A stretch of DNA of 64,000 nucleotides from Zhengitettix transpicula (Eukaryota; Arthropoda; Insecta; Orthoptera; Tetrigidae). The position numbers and the translations under genes are program-made. Position 1 is the stretch's first letter, and each line of letters opens with the position of its first letter. Positions 49,488 to 60,835 of this stretch are shown one piece after another. Location of the stretch: assembly GCA_037074705.1 (NCBI GenBank), contig CM073595.1, forward strand, positions 68,248,139 through 68,312,138. Reading direction: 5' to 3'. The notes beneath the pieces are model-generated. The model was not told where the DNA came from. It ran no database searches and was given only the letters and a program-made list of their open reading frames with translations.

Positions 49488-49752
49488 GTTACGATAATAT
49501 CTCAGTTATATTTTCGGTACCAAATCGATCTATTGATATTGCCAACGTTTGGGGAATAGAACATTTAAAGGACATTAGTTCATTCTTGAAACCAAACGAT
49601 TTTAACATTGTAGCGCAGAAGAACACCCACCAAATTAATTCAAGTTTAATTTTTAATATTTTAGTACAAACGCCTGTGTACCCGGAGCTGAGCTGTGGTT
49701 TGCTGGAACTTACGACCATAAAATTTGGCGCTGATGTGACGGGGTGTCGAGT
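49488..49752 (+). pseudogene. Coding-like fragment of an unclassified interspersed repeat
   Basis: A plus-strand frame of about 88 codons runs from just after a stop (49485) to TAG at 49750-49752. It includes DIANVWGIEHLKDISSF and INSSLIFNILVQTPVYPE. There is no ATG near its start. The last 170 bp (from about 49591) are clearly homologous to 54870-55025 on the minus strand, where the peptide INSRLIFNILIKTPVYSE is preserved, so the similarity holds at DNA and protein level. It could be a conserved protein fragment in a retroelement, or an LTR end that happens to be open. Confidence 0.5.
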
Positions 49753-50679
49753 TTAGATCTACAACTTAGAGTGTAATGTAGAGTTCGCATTTACAAGGCC
49801 CGACCGACGGAAGTAGAATCTGTCTAGAGATACTAAGAATTGTATTAAATAAGTGTAAAGGAGGAAGCTGCCAGAATTTCCTGTGATGATTTTAGATTAG
49901 CCTGGGGAAGCCAACTGAAAAAGATGAAGGTGTGCGACGTAAATAATTGAGATTTCCTCACATCGATCCCCTTTTCATTTTGGTTTATGTTCAGAGTCTC
50001 ATAAAATCTCCCTGAAGTTTTCCTGTTTAACGTATTAGAAATTTATTCCAATTTTTTATGTATTTAAACTGAAATATTTAAAATTTAAACTCAAGAGTTA
50101 GTAAATTTTAATAACCTTGATGTAATTGAAAAGGACCCTGTTGAATTTGTGTAAACCCTTAATTATAAATAAAATAAAATTGAAAGCCAATTTTATTTTA
50201 TTTTCATATAAAATTAACTCCCTCGCTGCATTATATCAGTAGTCTTTAGTTTGTCTTTTTTATTAATTAAAGTATGCTATTTTATTGTATCTGAGGCATT
50301 CGATAACCACATTATTTCGAATACCTTATTGGGTGGACGTTATTGAGCAATTAAATTATTTTCTCAACCATTCGTACTCATTATCAATCACATTTCATCA
50401 GCCTTTTTCATTGAAGGATCATCTGTACCCTGTTGCACTTGCGTACAGTTCTCTAGAAATATTTAAATATCTCGTGACCGCAGGGTTATTAAGTGCGTGG
50501 GTTCTCAAAGCTGACTTAAATTGTGGAACTCTGGAAAACTGCCGACGGCAGAAATCATGCAGTGTGACAGAATTGGAATGGGACTCTTTCTGTATGTTTA
50601 CAACTAGGAGGGGGGATGACAAAAAATTACGCACATTTCTCTCGGAAGACGATGCAACACGGATTGAATCAAAAAAAAA
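49753..50679. other. Non-coding DNA with an orphan ORF
   Basis: A 135-codon plus-strand frame at 50285-50692 begins at a non-ATG codon and is unrecognised. Its end abuts the PLE terminal repeat, so part of it may be decayed element sequence. Confidence 0.4.
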
Positions 50680-50775
50680 TTTTTTAACTTGAACCTGATG
50701 AGGTCGCCAAATAGGCTACGGAACGTTGTTTAATTTTACATTATTAAATTATTTTTTTCTGACTTAAAATTGGCT
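50680..50775 (+). mobile_element. Solo Penelope-like terminal repeat
   Basis: It matches, in the opposite orientation, the terminal repeats at 62410-62524 and 63673-63786: aacctgatgaggtcgc, then gaacgttgtttaa, then ttctgacttaaaattggctg. No endonuclease or RT lies next to it. Confidence 0.85.
50694..50725 (+). ncRNA. Hammerhead-like core in the solo PLE repeat
   Basis: CTGATGAG, then GTCGCC-AAATA-GGCTAC, then GGAACG. The first box is perfect; the second is GGAAC instead of GAAAC. Stem II can form five of six pairs (GTCGCC against GGCTAC) with one unpaired G before it. Confidence 0.55.
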
Positions 50776-51689
50776 GATGTTATTAATTAGTATATTTACA
50801 CTTTTTGTTAACTAATGCAATGAAAAGCGGACAATTCATCACGGTTATATTATTCACCTTAATTCTAGGAGAATTTCCTGTGCGTAAACAGAAAAAAAAA
50901 TAATTCCATGTCCTTTTGCGTGTTCGTGGCTGATGTGCAACAGAAATTTCTGCAATACATTTGCCACTGCATTAGTCGCCATTTAGCTCAATTCGATACA
51001 AAATTACGACTAGCGACGCGACAACGCTGTTAATTCTCATTTTTTCATGGTTCTTAATTGCACGTTTTAGGTTTAATTACTGTTATTCCTAAATTGTACA
51101 GGTAGGATACTGAACACATTTTTACATACATAAATTATCTACGATAATGTGCCATTATGACAAAAAATACTTTTAACAACTTTATCAAGAGACACAACTC
51201 AACACTGTAATTACGTTTTATAGCTAGTAAAGTGTTCTCTAGCTTGAAACATACAAGTCAATGGAATCACTTTTGCAACACGTACAAAGAAAAGGAAAAA
51301 TCATTCTCCACTAATAAGTTATGGACTACGCTGATTTTAATTAGTTTTCGAGTAATTAAATAAATTCTGGCATGCTTGGATTCCAAGTAGGTCACATAAC
51401 AGAAAAATAATAATAAACTGATTGCTAATTACTTGTTTGATTACGAGACTTAATCAGTTTTATTTTTAGTTATTGAAAATAATAGTATAAATTGCTTTTC
51501 AATTTGAGCAGTTGTGTTCATGATTAATTGTAGATGCGAAAATTTATAACAATCTGGTTTTCAGGTATAAAATTCTGTAGCGACTGTGACCTACGTGTTT
51601 GCTACAACGCTCAGCTAACTGGAACTGTCCCACAACAATATTTGAATACACTATTATGTAGTGTACATACTATCTTTGAGATGCTGTAG
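50776..51689. other. AT-rich non-coding DNA
   Basis: Nothing supported. Confidence 0.5.
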
Positions 51690-52354
51690 GTGTGTTTTAA
51701 CCCCTCAGTGTTTGTTCCTGGATCGTAAGTAACATGTGTATAACGTTTTGTAGAGACTGGACTCCGCATTTAAAATTGTAAACGGAAATTTGTTTCCTCC
51801 CCTGTTCTACCCCTACTCCTAGGGGATGAACTACATCTTAACCAGTATGGTAAATGTCAGAATTAAAATCAGTGACTTCCATAACCGCTGATTCAACACC
51901 AGTCTCCGTTGTTTACTCATTACTTTATGTAACGGTTTTTCACCCACATCCTCCCCCACCCCCACAACCTAGGGACTCAACTACAACGTAACTGACATAG
52001 TGAATGTTATGATTAAACTTATTGACATCTATAACCGTGGATTTGACACCAATCTCGGTTGTTTCGCGTTTGCACCGCATCCCTTATTGGTACTTTAAGG
52101 GTGTGAAATTATACACTAAAAACATGCGGACAGAGACAGTTAAGCACATAAACCCTGAAAAGTAATTAATCTATGCTAATAATGGCCGTTTTAACATGTT
52201 TTTAAATTTGACTCCCGTTTACCCGTGGAAAGTTTCCTAACGCTTCGAATACCCGACGCACAACTCACCAAAGTTTCATCGCAATCGGATGAATGGTTTA
52301 GGAGAGCTTAGGGGGGAACACAGGCATACATTCATTGTTATATATACAGAGATG
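51690..52354 (+). mobile_element. Modular dispersed repeat, copy I (alternative tail)
   Basis: It lacks the gcccggg head and starts in the cagtgtttgttcctggatcg block. Two modules in series (about 51830-51960 and 51965-52060) each carry gattt/gattc..acaccagtctc or accaatctcgg and a cccccaccccc-type stretch. Then come gtgtgaaattatacac, aatggccgttttaacatgtt and ggaaagtttcctaacg. It ends tttcatcgcaatcggatga, ggtttaggagagc and a tatatacagag tail. I recognise that ending as typical of arthropod non-LTR 3' tails (inference). Confidence 0.88.
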
Positions 52355-53832
52355 TTTGTATGATACGAGTTTAAGCATGCAGTATGTTCAACTTTATAAA
52401 GCTCTGGTATGTATGTGAATATTCTCAGGCTGTGAAAAGCAGGTTTGTGACATTCCCCACTGTCTCTGCCGCAGTATTGTGGATCGCATTTCCAGCGGGA
52501 TTACAACCATTTCCGCCTGTTGATGTCGTCTTGTTGCAATTATAATTTAACCGAGTGGCAAGCGGAACTTGATGGTTTGCTAACTACTGTAGTTTTTGAG
52601 GATTACGTTTAAAGCTGTCAGGATTGAAAGTGTTGTTGTTGCTCGGGACAGGATCGACCGACGTAAGGAAAGTGCGCGAGGTCCTGCATAGCTGCAGTGG
52701 GATTTGATTGGAGATTTCCCTAGCGCCCACACCTCTTTGCGAGACTTAAACAGGATGATGGGCGGGATGTGATGTCATCGCGCTTGGGAATCTTTCATTA
52801 CTCAAACGGGCTGCAAGATAATTTGTTCATAAAAAAATGTCAAACGTTTCGCCGAGGAACGCCTCCGTTGCTGACCCAAGAGAAATCCGCTTCCTGGCCG
52901 ATGACCCACATACTCATGTCTCCAAAACTCACAAATACGTACGAAATTAGAGACAACGGTTTGTTTTCTCAAGAAAATATTCGTCGATACCTTCATTATT
53001 ATATATTTACATTAGAAATGAAAGATACGAGATGAATTTTTCAGAACAATGATTTGTCAGAGCTATGATTATTATCGTTTGAATTTCTTCAATTTAAAAA
53101 GGATATAAATATTATTATTACTGTATAAGACTGTGTTACAGAAAATTTAATTTTACTGTTGAAACGTAATGACCGAACAAATAATTCAAGAATGTATGTA
53201 GAAGTGTGCGTGAGGACACAAAGTTCAGCTTGAGGCTAGAATCGAAGATGGAAATCGTGACACCGTTTATCTTGTTGCCTGTGCGTGCTGCTCTGGCCGA
53301 GTCATTATAAAATCTTTCATGTTGAAAGTAGAGCGTAGTCTCAGCAAACATTATTTCATTTCGGTGTCACGGGACTGAACTCTGATTGTAAGTCCTTCTC
53401 CAAGCTTTGATTCTATCTTTCAGTGGCTCTCCTCTGTCGTGTAAGACAGACCGTGGATTACTCAAACTGTAAATAACCTTTGATGAACAGTCAAATATAT
53501 CACGTGCGAGTCAAATTTCAATACTATATCCGGAGAAGTTAACAAATTACGTAAGATAACCATTTATAATTATCGATTAAATTACAGAGACCTGCAAATT
53601 GGGCGTTTCCTATAGTTTCTGATGCGCTAAATTCAATAATCCTACATCACGTAAGGTTTTTCCTCAAAGTGGAAATGAAAATCTATGCAAAACCAGTAAT
53701 ACATATAGGAAAATAGTATATCATTAAATCGAAATATATATTACTTCAAATTTTTTTCATGTATATTAATGTTATAAAAAATTAAATATATAAATAATTT
53801 CTTTAATCTTTATAATATCTACATTTTTTTCC
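52355..53832. other. Non-coding DNA
   Basis: GC-richer at 52440-52800, where a plus-strand frame (52769-53035, internal ATG at 52772) is open but unrecognised. AT-rich after that. Confidence 0.4.
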
Positions 53833-54150
53833 TCAAAGCTTCGTTTCGCGATTTTCCGCTTGTGATTCTTCTCTGTGCAGCATCCAAGAGTAGTCGGCCA
53901 TCATATTTCATTCCAATGTCCTTGGTATCTCTGCTCCATTTCCTTTATCGCCTTGCTTTTCGGGAAAATAGTCCAGATTTAAGTTCAATAAGTGCAGTTT
54001 TAAACTCAATGAGCATCCCATGTCTTTGAAAGAATCGTAGACAACATGCTGAGAAGTTTCAAAGTTAGGTAGGATATTTCTTGTTTCCCTAAAGTTAGTT
54101 ACATCTTCTTTGAAGAAATTCCATGCTGTTTTCTCAATGTCTTCCTTCAT
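53833..54150 (-). pseudogene. Remnant of an uncharacterised arthropod repeat-borne protein family
   Basis: Minus-strand pieces in three frames. First is KEDIEKTAWNFFKEDVTNF, then SLSLKLHLLNLNLDYFPEK. After a deletion of roughly 15 residues comes IKEMEQRYQGHWNE in a second frame. Then MMADYSWMLHREE in a third, to a stop at 53833-53835. I know this as a widespread uncharacterised family with the signature MSLK.HFLHSHLD.FPEN...GERFHQDI..ME.RYQG.W...M.ADYCW, often present in many copies in arthropod genomes. No biochemical function is known to me. The GERFHQD block is lost here. Confidence 0.75.
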
Positions 54151-54167
54151 AAGATTTATATTATTCA

Positions 54168-54768
54168 TTCCATTAGTCCTTTGTCGAGGAAATAGGATAC
54201 GTCGTAATATAAGATTTCAAGAAAAAAATAAAATATTACAATTATTCTACTTTACAAATATAAATAATTTAAAACAACGATAAAGATACTAATATCACAG
54301 TAATTAAAGAAATGATAACTACATTATTCTTCAATTTTCATTCGGCGCAGTTTCCAGCAGCAAATCTTATTTCGATTCCCGTCGAACATGAAAAAGAAAA
54401 TAAGTCGACAGTTAAATTCTACAAGGTTATAATTGTAAAACAATAATATAACTTGATAGGATACCAGAAAACTATTTTATTAAAGTGGATCTAATATGTC
54501 CTTCCTATCTACGAACTCTTCCAACGAGTAATATACTCCATTGATTAACAAAGATTTACAGCTCTTTATAAATAGATTTTGTGTATTTAAAGTTTTTACT
54601 TATCCCGGAATAACGAAAGCTTGATTCAGAAATGATTTGGCGATGTTTTTCAATGCGAAATTGAGGGCGATTTCTAATGTTGTATAAATGATTTGCTCCG
54701 TTTATGGCATATAAATTAATGTTTCTCCAGAGGAACTTTAAAATTTCTGGTATACACTTTCGCGAGCT
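54168..54768 (-). mobile_element. Non-LTR retrotransposon 3' end with RT C-terminal remnant
   Basis: Minus-strand coding blocks are EILKFLWRN, NLYAINGANHLYNIRNR, the SSFRYSGI region and, after a frameshift near 54570, INGVYYSLEEF to a stop at 54480-54482. These correspond to the N.Y.TR...F.YSG and K..YYS..EF tail of jockey/CR1-type ORF2. The 3' untranslated region ends at 54168 with the same CCTATTTCCTC...GG.CTAATGGAAT motif as the 13.2-kb copy. Homology begins abruptly at 54768, next to unrelated repeat sequence, as expected for a 5'-truncated insertion. Confidence 0.82.
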
Positions 54769-55025
54769 TACTCTCGCCTCTTGGGAGGGTTGACCTTCGG
54801 GGGTTTTTGGACCCCTGAGGCAGGTTTCTCCCAAAATCCGCTGCCTTTGTCTCAAGGCACGGTTTCTCCTTGACGCCTCGTCACCTCGGCGCCAATTTTT
54901 ATGGCCCTGATTTCCAGAAAGCCACAGCTCGACTCCGAGTACACAGGCGTTTTTATTAAAATATTGAAAATTAATCTTGAATTAATTTGGGGACTGTCGT
55001 TCTGCAATTCAATATTAACCATTAA
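54769..55025 (-). mobile_element. Unclassified interspersed repeat, LTR-like end
   Basis: On the minus strand, 55025-54870 is homologous to 49591-49760 (plus). It contains aaattaattcaag, aataaaaacgcctgtgtac, gagctgtgg and aattggcgccgaggtgacga. An AATAAA followed by a short stretch and then TTGGCGCCGAGG could be the R/U5 end of an LTR and a primer-binding site. The GC-rich sequence after it (54840-54769) would then be leader. The alternative is protein-coding, since the peptide matches between copies. I cannot decide. Confidence 0.55.
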
Positions 55026-57412
55026 TTTTACACATCAAAGCGAAATGTAACATATCCCAGAATTGCGAACATGCATGTGAAAACATTTTTACATATGAAT
55101 CTGAAGTTTCTGTATTTATTGTTACCAAAAATGCGACATTTGTAACTGTACCGCCCCACGTTCTAACCTTATGATAGTCTTGTTCCTTCTTTAATGTTGT
55201 TTCTAATTTATTATTTTTGCCCAATTTCTGGTTGAATTTGTCTCCTGGAAGTTTCTGGTGAAATATGGACACTTCAATTCCAATCGTGGTAACTACGTAA
55301 CTTTAAATATCGGCGTGATAGAAATTCAGACACTCGTTTCATCAGTACAGCACAATTTTTGCTGCAAAATATTATCAAATCATAAATCACAGTGTCTACT
55401 CAATTTTCTCTCAAAAAATATTCTTGTGCGCCATTATTTAGTTATCTAAGAGTTTCGAAACGTTGCATAATCGTTAAACATTTGAAATATTAATGGACCG
55501 TAATTAGTACAGATTAAATCATTTCTGTCGATTACGAATGTCGTTACTGAGTACAATTGAAAAGAGACGTGGAGTAATAAGTAGATTGTTAAAGTTTTAT
55601 TGGATGATAAATCTCAAATAAGTGATGAATCTTTAGTATTTGAAATGAATAATTATACTACAAACATATTTCCAAATGAGAGTGTTTTTTTTCAAATAAA
55701 TTGTCATTACATTATTTTTAATGGTAATTTTGTGGTGACGTAAAGCGTAATACGCAGTTTGTAGCACAATACGTAATTACATCAATACAGGAGCCTTCAC
55801 GCATTAACATTTGAACAGTGTTTCATGTTGTAGAAGATCTACTAGCAAACAGATCACGTGCCGCTTTCAAGTCTACATGCGTTAAGTTTACCAAATTCTG
55901 TGTGGAACGTACCAAAAAATCATAATTCAGTGACGCGTCAAAAACAAAACTAGAAGTTGTGAGAAGAAAAACTACCTTAATTTATTAAAAATGATTTAAT
56001 AACTTTCGATTGATGGACGATAAATATTATCGCTCGCATATTTCATGCACAATCCGGTGAGAATAATTTAAATGGAACGGTCATAAAAAATCTATTTTCT
56101 AGTAGAGATGGGCAAAACCGTTCCTTTTTGTTATCGTATCTAAACCACTTGTCATGATTTACCGAAATGAATCTTACCTTGTTTACATGAATTTTCATTT
56201 CATTTTCCAGTGAATTTAGCTTTATAATATTTGAACAAAAATATACGATTTTTTCGTAATTATTAATAAATAAAGAAATAATTATAAAATTAAATATATG
56301 ACTATAGGGACTTTATTTTTACAATTAAATTATTTAGAATAGGTTCCACTGGATTCGGGTTTTCCTTGAAAGAGGAACAAAGTTTTGTGCATAGAGCATT
56401 ACGATCAGAGTATTTTGTAACTTATTTAAAATATATATGTATTATATATGAGCAATATTCATATATACATTTATATTGTAATTTTTATACCACTGAATAA
56501 AAATTATTACAGTAATTTACAGAAGCCAGGCGAAGAACTTAGGAAGCTAGACGGCAAATTGAAATGAGATTTAAAAAGTATCATAAAATTCTTTCAACCG
56601 AAGCTTTAAAATTGCTTTGTCCAAAAAAAAATCCTGAAGAAAATATTCCAGAAACGTTGTGGTATTTATATTATCACTTCTTTTGTCTGTATTTGGCAAT
56701 ATTTCTTATTATTAGTTTATTTAGCTTTACCTTACAGAAATTTTGCCTAATAATTCGTGTTTCATAGAATTGGAATACCTGATACAATTTCGAACAAGAT
56801 CTGCGCTTTGTGGCTCATCTTATGGAAGATTTGAGAAGGAAAACTTAATAAATACAATTGTTTAATCGTAGATTATTTTCTTCCTTTATTTCTCATTTGC
56901 AATTTTCCCCCGCTTCTCCAAAAAAATGAAGACATTGATATAGAAAATTTAGACTAAATCTGCAAAGTTGTTAGTTGATCGTGAAGATTAGTTCCCCTTA
57001 CGAGGCTACTAGGTTTATGTTGCTCTGATGATTTCCCGTGTAAATTAGGCGATGGAAAGGGCAAGTGGTGTGGTGGGCGATTACAGTTAGTGAAGCGTCC
57101 GTGTACGGTGCACGAGGAGGGCGTCGAACCCACCAAGACAACGGAGTGCTCAAGGTCATCGACACCGGAACCGCCGCGCGCTGCCTGCACTGGCCCTCAC
57201 AGCCGAGAAAACCACCATTGTTGTTCACGAGATTACCCCAAGACAAAGATGTTCCCCTAAGAGAAGCTTCTAAAATTTCCTTCAATGCAAAAGAATCCGT
57301 TGTACATTTTTTCTATCGCCGCGAAAGTTCACCCACTGAAAACGGTATTCTGTCATTAATTTAATCCAAACTCTTATTTCATCTTTAGTTTTGTTAAACA
57401 TTTCCCTTTTTC
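55026..57412. other. Mostly AT-rich non-coding DNA
   Basis: An 85-codon minus frame (55015-55272) may be part of the repeat upstream. A GC-richer patch at 57050-57290 has long frames on both strands (95 and 99 codons), none recognised. Nothing else. Confidence 0.4.
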
Positions 57413-58114
57413 CAGTGGCGGCGTGAGTTTTTGAAGTTATGTGCTACACCACCACAAGTAACAATTTTCTACGAGTTGCGTTGGAGCGTTGGAGTTACCA
57501 GTACTCTGGTCCGACCCTTAATATACTCTAATACCGTCCTAGTTTTAAATAGTGTCTAATATTTAAAAGCGGAATAATTTAGCACCAAATTGACCCGCAT
57601 TTATAACACGAAAGTATTTTTCCTTTCCATATATTCTCTCTAATATTATTTATTATTACTCAACATTTAATTTGCGCAGCATAAACGCGCAGCTGATGGA
57701 AATAAAAGTAATATTCAAATTCCATGCAAAAAATAATTTATTTAAAACAAGAATTAAACAAACTTTCCTTTAAACTAAGATTTTTAATTACTGAATGGTT
57801 TTAATTTATTTATATTTGGTTGCTTATGCAGGCCGTTCGCCGTTTCCTACGTAGCACAATAATGAGGGAGTTTGTAAAGCTTTACGAGTGGAGGAGAATT
57901 TGTCATTTCCAGACAGAAATCGGAGCTACTATCGCTAGAGCAATGAGATGGCCAGCTGGCTGCATAAGCGGGATCGAGTACGCCGCAAAACTGGCCGTTT
58001 AAAGTCTTCGATATCGTAAAAATTATTATGAGGGTTCATAAAATAAAGAAAAATTAATTCCTATATTGAGTTTTGTGCTGTAGCACACGAGCTCATATGC
58101 ACCAGCCGCCACTG
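57413..58114 (+). mobile_element. hAT-type non-autonomous element
   Basis: The ends are perfect 10-bp inverted repeats: CAGTGGCGGC at 57413-57422 and its reverse complement at 58105-58114. A subterminal TGTGCTACA block is also mirrored (about 57443 and 58080). CAGTGGCGG-type ends with subterminal repeats are typical of hAT elements. The flanking bases (cctttttc left, ccctttgt right) are similar but not a clean 8-bp duplication. The 702-bp interior has only a 60-codon frame with no transposase similarity, so it depends on an element elsewhere. Confidence 0.72.
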
Positions 58115-59761
58115 CCCTTTGTTTGCGTAGGTTGTCTACCTGCCGTAGCAGGCACGCTTCGGCTTCTATATTATCCTACTTTCTCAGCAAAGTAAGATGT
58201 TCAATTCAGCGTCATCTGTCTGAAACGTCCTATGAGAAGTACACAACTTCTCTTTCTCCATGTTTCGCTCTTCATTGTTTATGTTTGGGAGATCTGAATC
58301 GTGTGACAAACAGCCATCAGACTATTTTATTCTAAACTGACGTTGTACGGACAAAGATTTTCACACTCGCACTTACGTACTGGTATGCTGGAATGAGGCA
58401 TTTTTATTTATATAAAAGAAATGAACGATTCTTACGTTAATAAGGCATTAAAGGCGACTTTCTCTATCCAACATGTAGATTTATTGTTGATGGGAAATGC
58501 CATTTTTGCTGTTTACGACGTTCAAGTTCGTTTAACTCCAAAGACATCGAAGTTAAAATAAAATACTGTATAATAAAATTTCAAGAGATGGAAAGGCAGC
58601 CTAAAGATGACAGTCAAAATCGTGCCCCGTAGATAATAGTTTTGAAATATCAAATCCACAGAAATGTATATAATGTCATTCCACAGAACCCTCAGAAAAT
58701 ACTCCGTTTTCGTAATTGCAATTTATAATGTAAGAATATTTTTTGTAAAATAAAGCAATAACCTTTAATAATAGCGAAATTGATAAACCCTAAGTCACAT
58801 AAATCTTACACCATTTTACTTCTTTAAACCTAATTACCAGCAATGTATAATGGAACTCTTAAAATAATGTTTCTAAAACGTTTCCAAGCTTGTCTCTCGA
58901 CACTTACAACAATGAACGTCAATTGTTCCCCTTGTCTGTTATGTAAACGAATCGAAACAATGACTGTGAGAGATGCACAGGTACCGATGGTAAATTTAGG
59001 TCTGCAGACATAATCAGAATCCTGGCAAAACATTTAAAAAATTTTACTACGAGACTTCACTACAGTAAATGTAAAGAGAAGGGAAAGTGTCTTCTTGTGT
59101 ATTGAAAACGTCAAGTGAGGTAGCCAAGATTCAATATTGTTATCCCGTTCAACTTGAAGATTCATGTTCAAACAAAGCATTATTAATAACAGTGGTTTCA
59201 ATTATTGAGGAAAATAATTCCGCTTTATAACCTTGAAGATCCTCATAGCTTAGTACAGTTTGAAGTAAACAGTTACTATCCATATGACGTGCATTTCTGT
59301 AGCCTGAAGACCGTGAAGGCGTGAGCAGTTGATATCAAGTTATCTGTTTGTAAATCACAGCACTTAACAGTGATAAGATTATGGAAAAATTACAGTCAAT
59401 CACTGGATTCGGAGGACTATTTCGCCTTAACCACAGTCGCTTAATACAATCCCGGTCCGTTGAAATTCCTGCACAAATCCAACAAGAAAATTACGTAGAC
59501 GTAACAAACCTCATTCGAAATAAAATATATATGTTGAAATTATATCAAATATAAATTTAGGGTCATAGACAGCGTCCTACGATGGTTGTAACCGAAAACT
59601 TCTAATTAATCTGGACAAACCGTCGTATTGTAATGATTTCTTTGTTTCGATTGATTAATACACATTTTGGAAACAAATGTATTTAATAAATGATAATTGT
59701 AAGGTATATTATTTGAGCTGTATTGGCGGCTGCACTTGGCAGAATGTGGGACTTTATTTTA
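58115..59761. other. Non-coding DNA
   Basis: Nothing supported. Confidence 0.5.
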
Positions 59762-59813
59762 ACCTGGGTCACGCTCTGGTACCGCTACGTGCGCAGTGAC
59801 CTACGTCCCAGGT
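59762..59813. repeat. Nested inverted repeat upstream of a TATA box
   Basis: ACCTGGG (59762-59768) pairs with CCCAGGT (59807-59813), and GGTCAC (59767-59772) pairs with GTGACC (59796-59801). The GGGTCA and TGACCT halves match nuclear-receptor half-sites. Confidence 0.85.
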
Positions 59814-59880
59814 ATAAATAAGCACCTGTATTCCTATCCCATCCCACTGCGAGACAAAATCAAATTCAATGTAAGTCTTT
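59813..59880 (+). promoter_or_regulatory. TATA promoter and first-exon candidate
   Basis: TATAAATA at 59813-59820 sits at the end of a GC-rich patch in otherwise AT-rich DNA. About 50 bases downstream AAT|GTAAGT (59870/59871) matches a splice donor, so a first exon of roughly 25-30 bases starting near 59843 is plausible. The only ATG there (59869) is followed at once by TAA unless spliced. No coding exon follows in the next 2.5 kb that I can identify, so the gene would continue beyond long introns. It could also be a transposon promoter. Confidence 0.35.
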
Positions 59881-60497
59881 GCTTGGAAAACTCTATTTTG
59901 AGGTAAAAGAGAATTGGCAAGTTATAGTTAAGGATTTTGGACACCGCGAGCAAGACGTTCCACAATCGCGCCATCGTGGTGAAGGGCGCTAATAACGGAA
60001 TGACTTCGTACCATGGTGAATTTTAAATAGAACATATCCTAAATCAAAAATTGTAATAACTTTTGAGTTCTGTACGAACGGATTGGCAGGAGGAAGACAA
60101 CGGAAAGTCTAACTCGTCAGATGAAAGATGATTAACCTAAATACTTTGTTCGGTTAAAATTTACGTCTGTGTATATATATTACGATTATAAACTATTCTG
60201 TTTACATTGACCAGACGAAACGGGCGCTAAAGGCGAGGATCAAAAAACACATTGAATTATAAATTACCTAACGGCAAGTAATTCTGTGATTACCAAACAC
60301 ATATGTAAAAAACACAATTAAACAGGAGCAAAATTAGGATCCTTGACGTTGAACCCAATTATTATCAAAGACTAATTTCGGAAATGGTTCACATAAAAAT
60401 ACACAAACGGAATGCTCTTCATATTCAAAGTGACACCGACTCTTTAAGCAAAGTCTACGATATTTTACTACCCACTTGACTCCTGTCATCTTTGGAC

Positions 60498-60500
<3 letters not shown>
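59881..60500. other. AT-rich non-coding DNA
   Basis: Would be intron if the promoter candidate is real. No other feature. Confidence 0.4.

Positions 60501-60539
<39 letters not shown>
60501..60539. repeat. (TA)n microsatellite
   Basis: About twenty uninterrupted TA units, the longest in the window. Confidence 0.97.
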
Positions 60540-60542
<3 letters not shown>

Positions 60543-60592
60543 AAGAAACAAAATTTAATTAATTAATTTTTACCCCTATAATGGTGCCAAAT

Positions 60593-60835
60593 TGTTGTAC
60601 ACCAAAATATCTCAGGGATCGCCTACGGGCCTCCAATAAAAAACAGTTTATAAAATGAACACAGAAAACTATAAAACTTTTTATAAAAGAAATCATACAC
60701 TTATTTACTTTCCTTAACCAAAACCAAACAAACACCTTGGGCCGCCAAAAGTGGTTCCCAAGCTGTCCAACGCCCTTCAACGGATGCACGTTAATTCGTG
60801 GTTCGTTAATGATCACAACAAAGTCACAACCGTAC
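60593..60835 (-). mobile_element. Weak candidate solo LTR
   Basis: On the minus strand the segment starts TGTACGGTTGTG and ends GGTGTACAACA, matching the TG...CA rule, and is followed after two bases by TTGGCACC, which resembles a tRNA primer-binding start. No second copy, target duplication, gag or pol is visible. The reading frame across it (60559-60837) is not recognised. Confidence 0.2.

Noticed and set aside
56103..56125. tagagatgggcaaaaccg, resembling a hAT terminus
   Set aside because: No matching inverted end and no target duplication found within reach.
59300..59325. cctgaagaccgtgaaggcg, possible hammerhead-like start
   Set aside because: The second catalytic box is absent.
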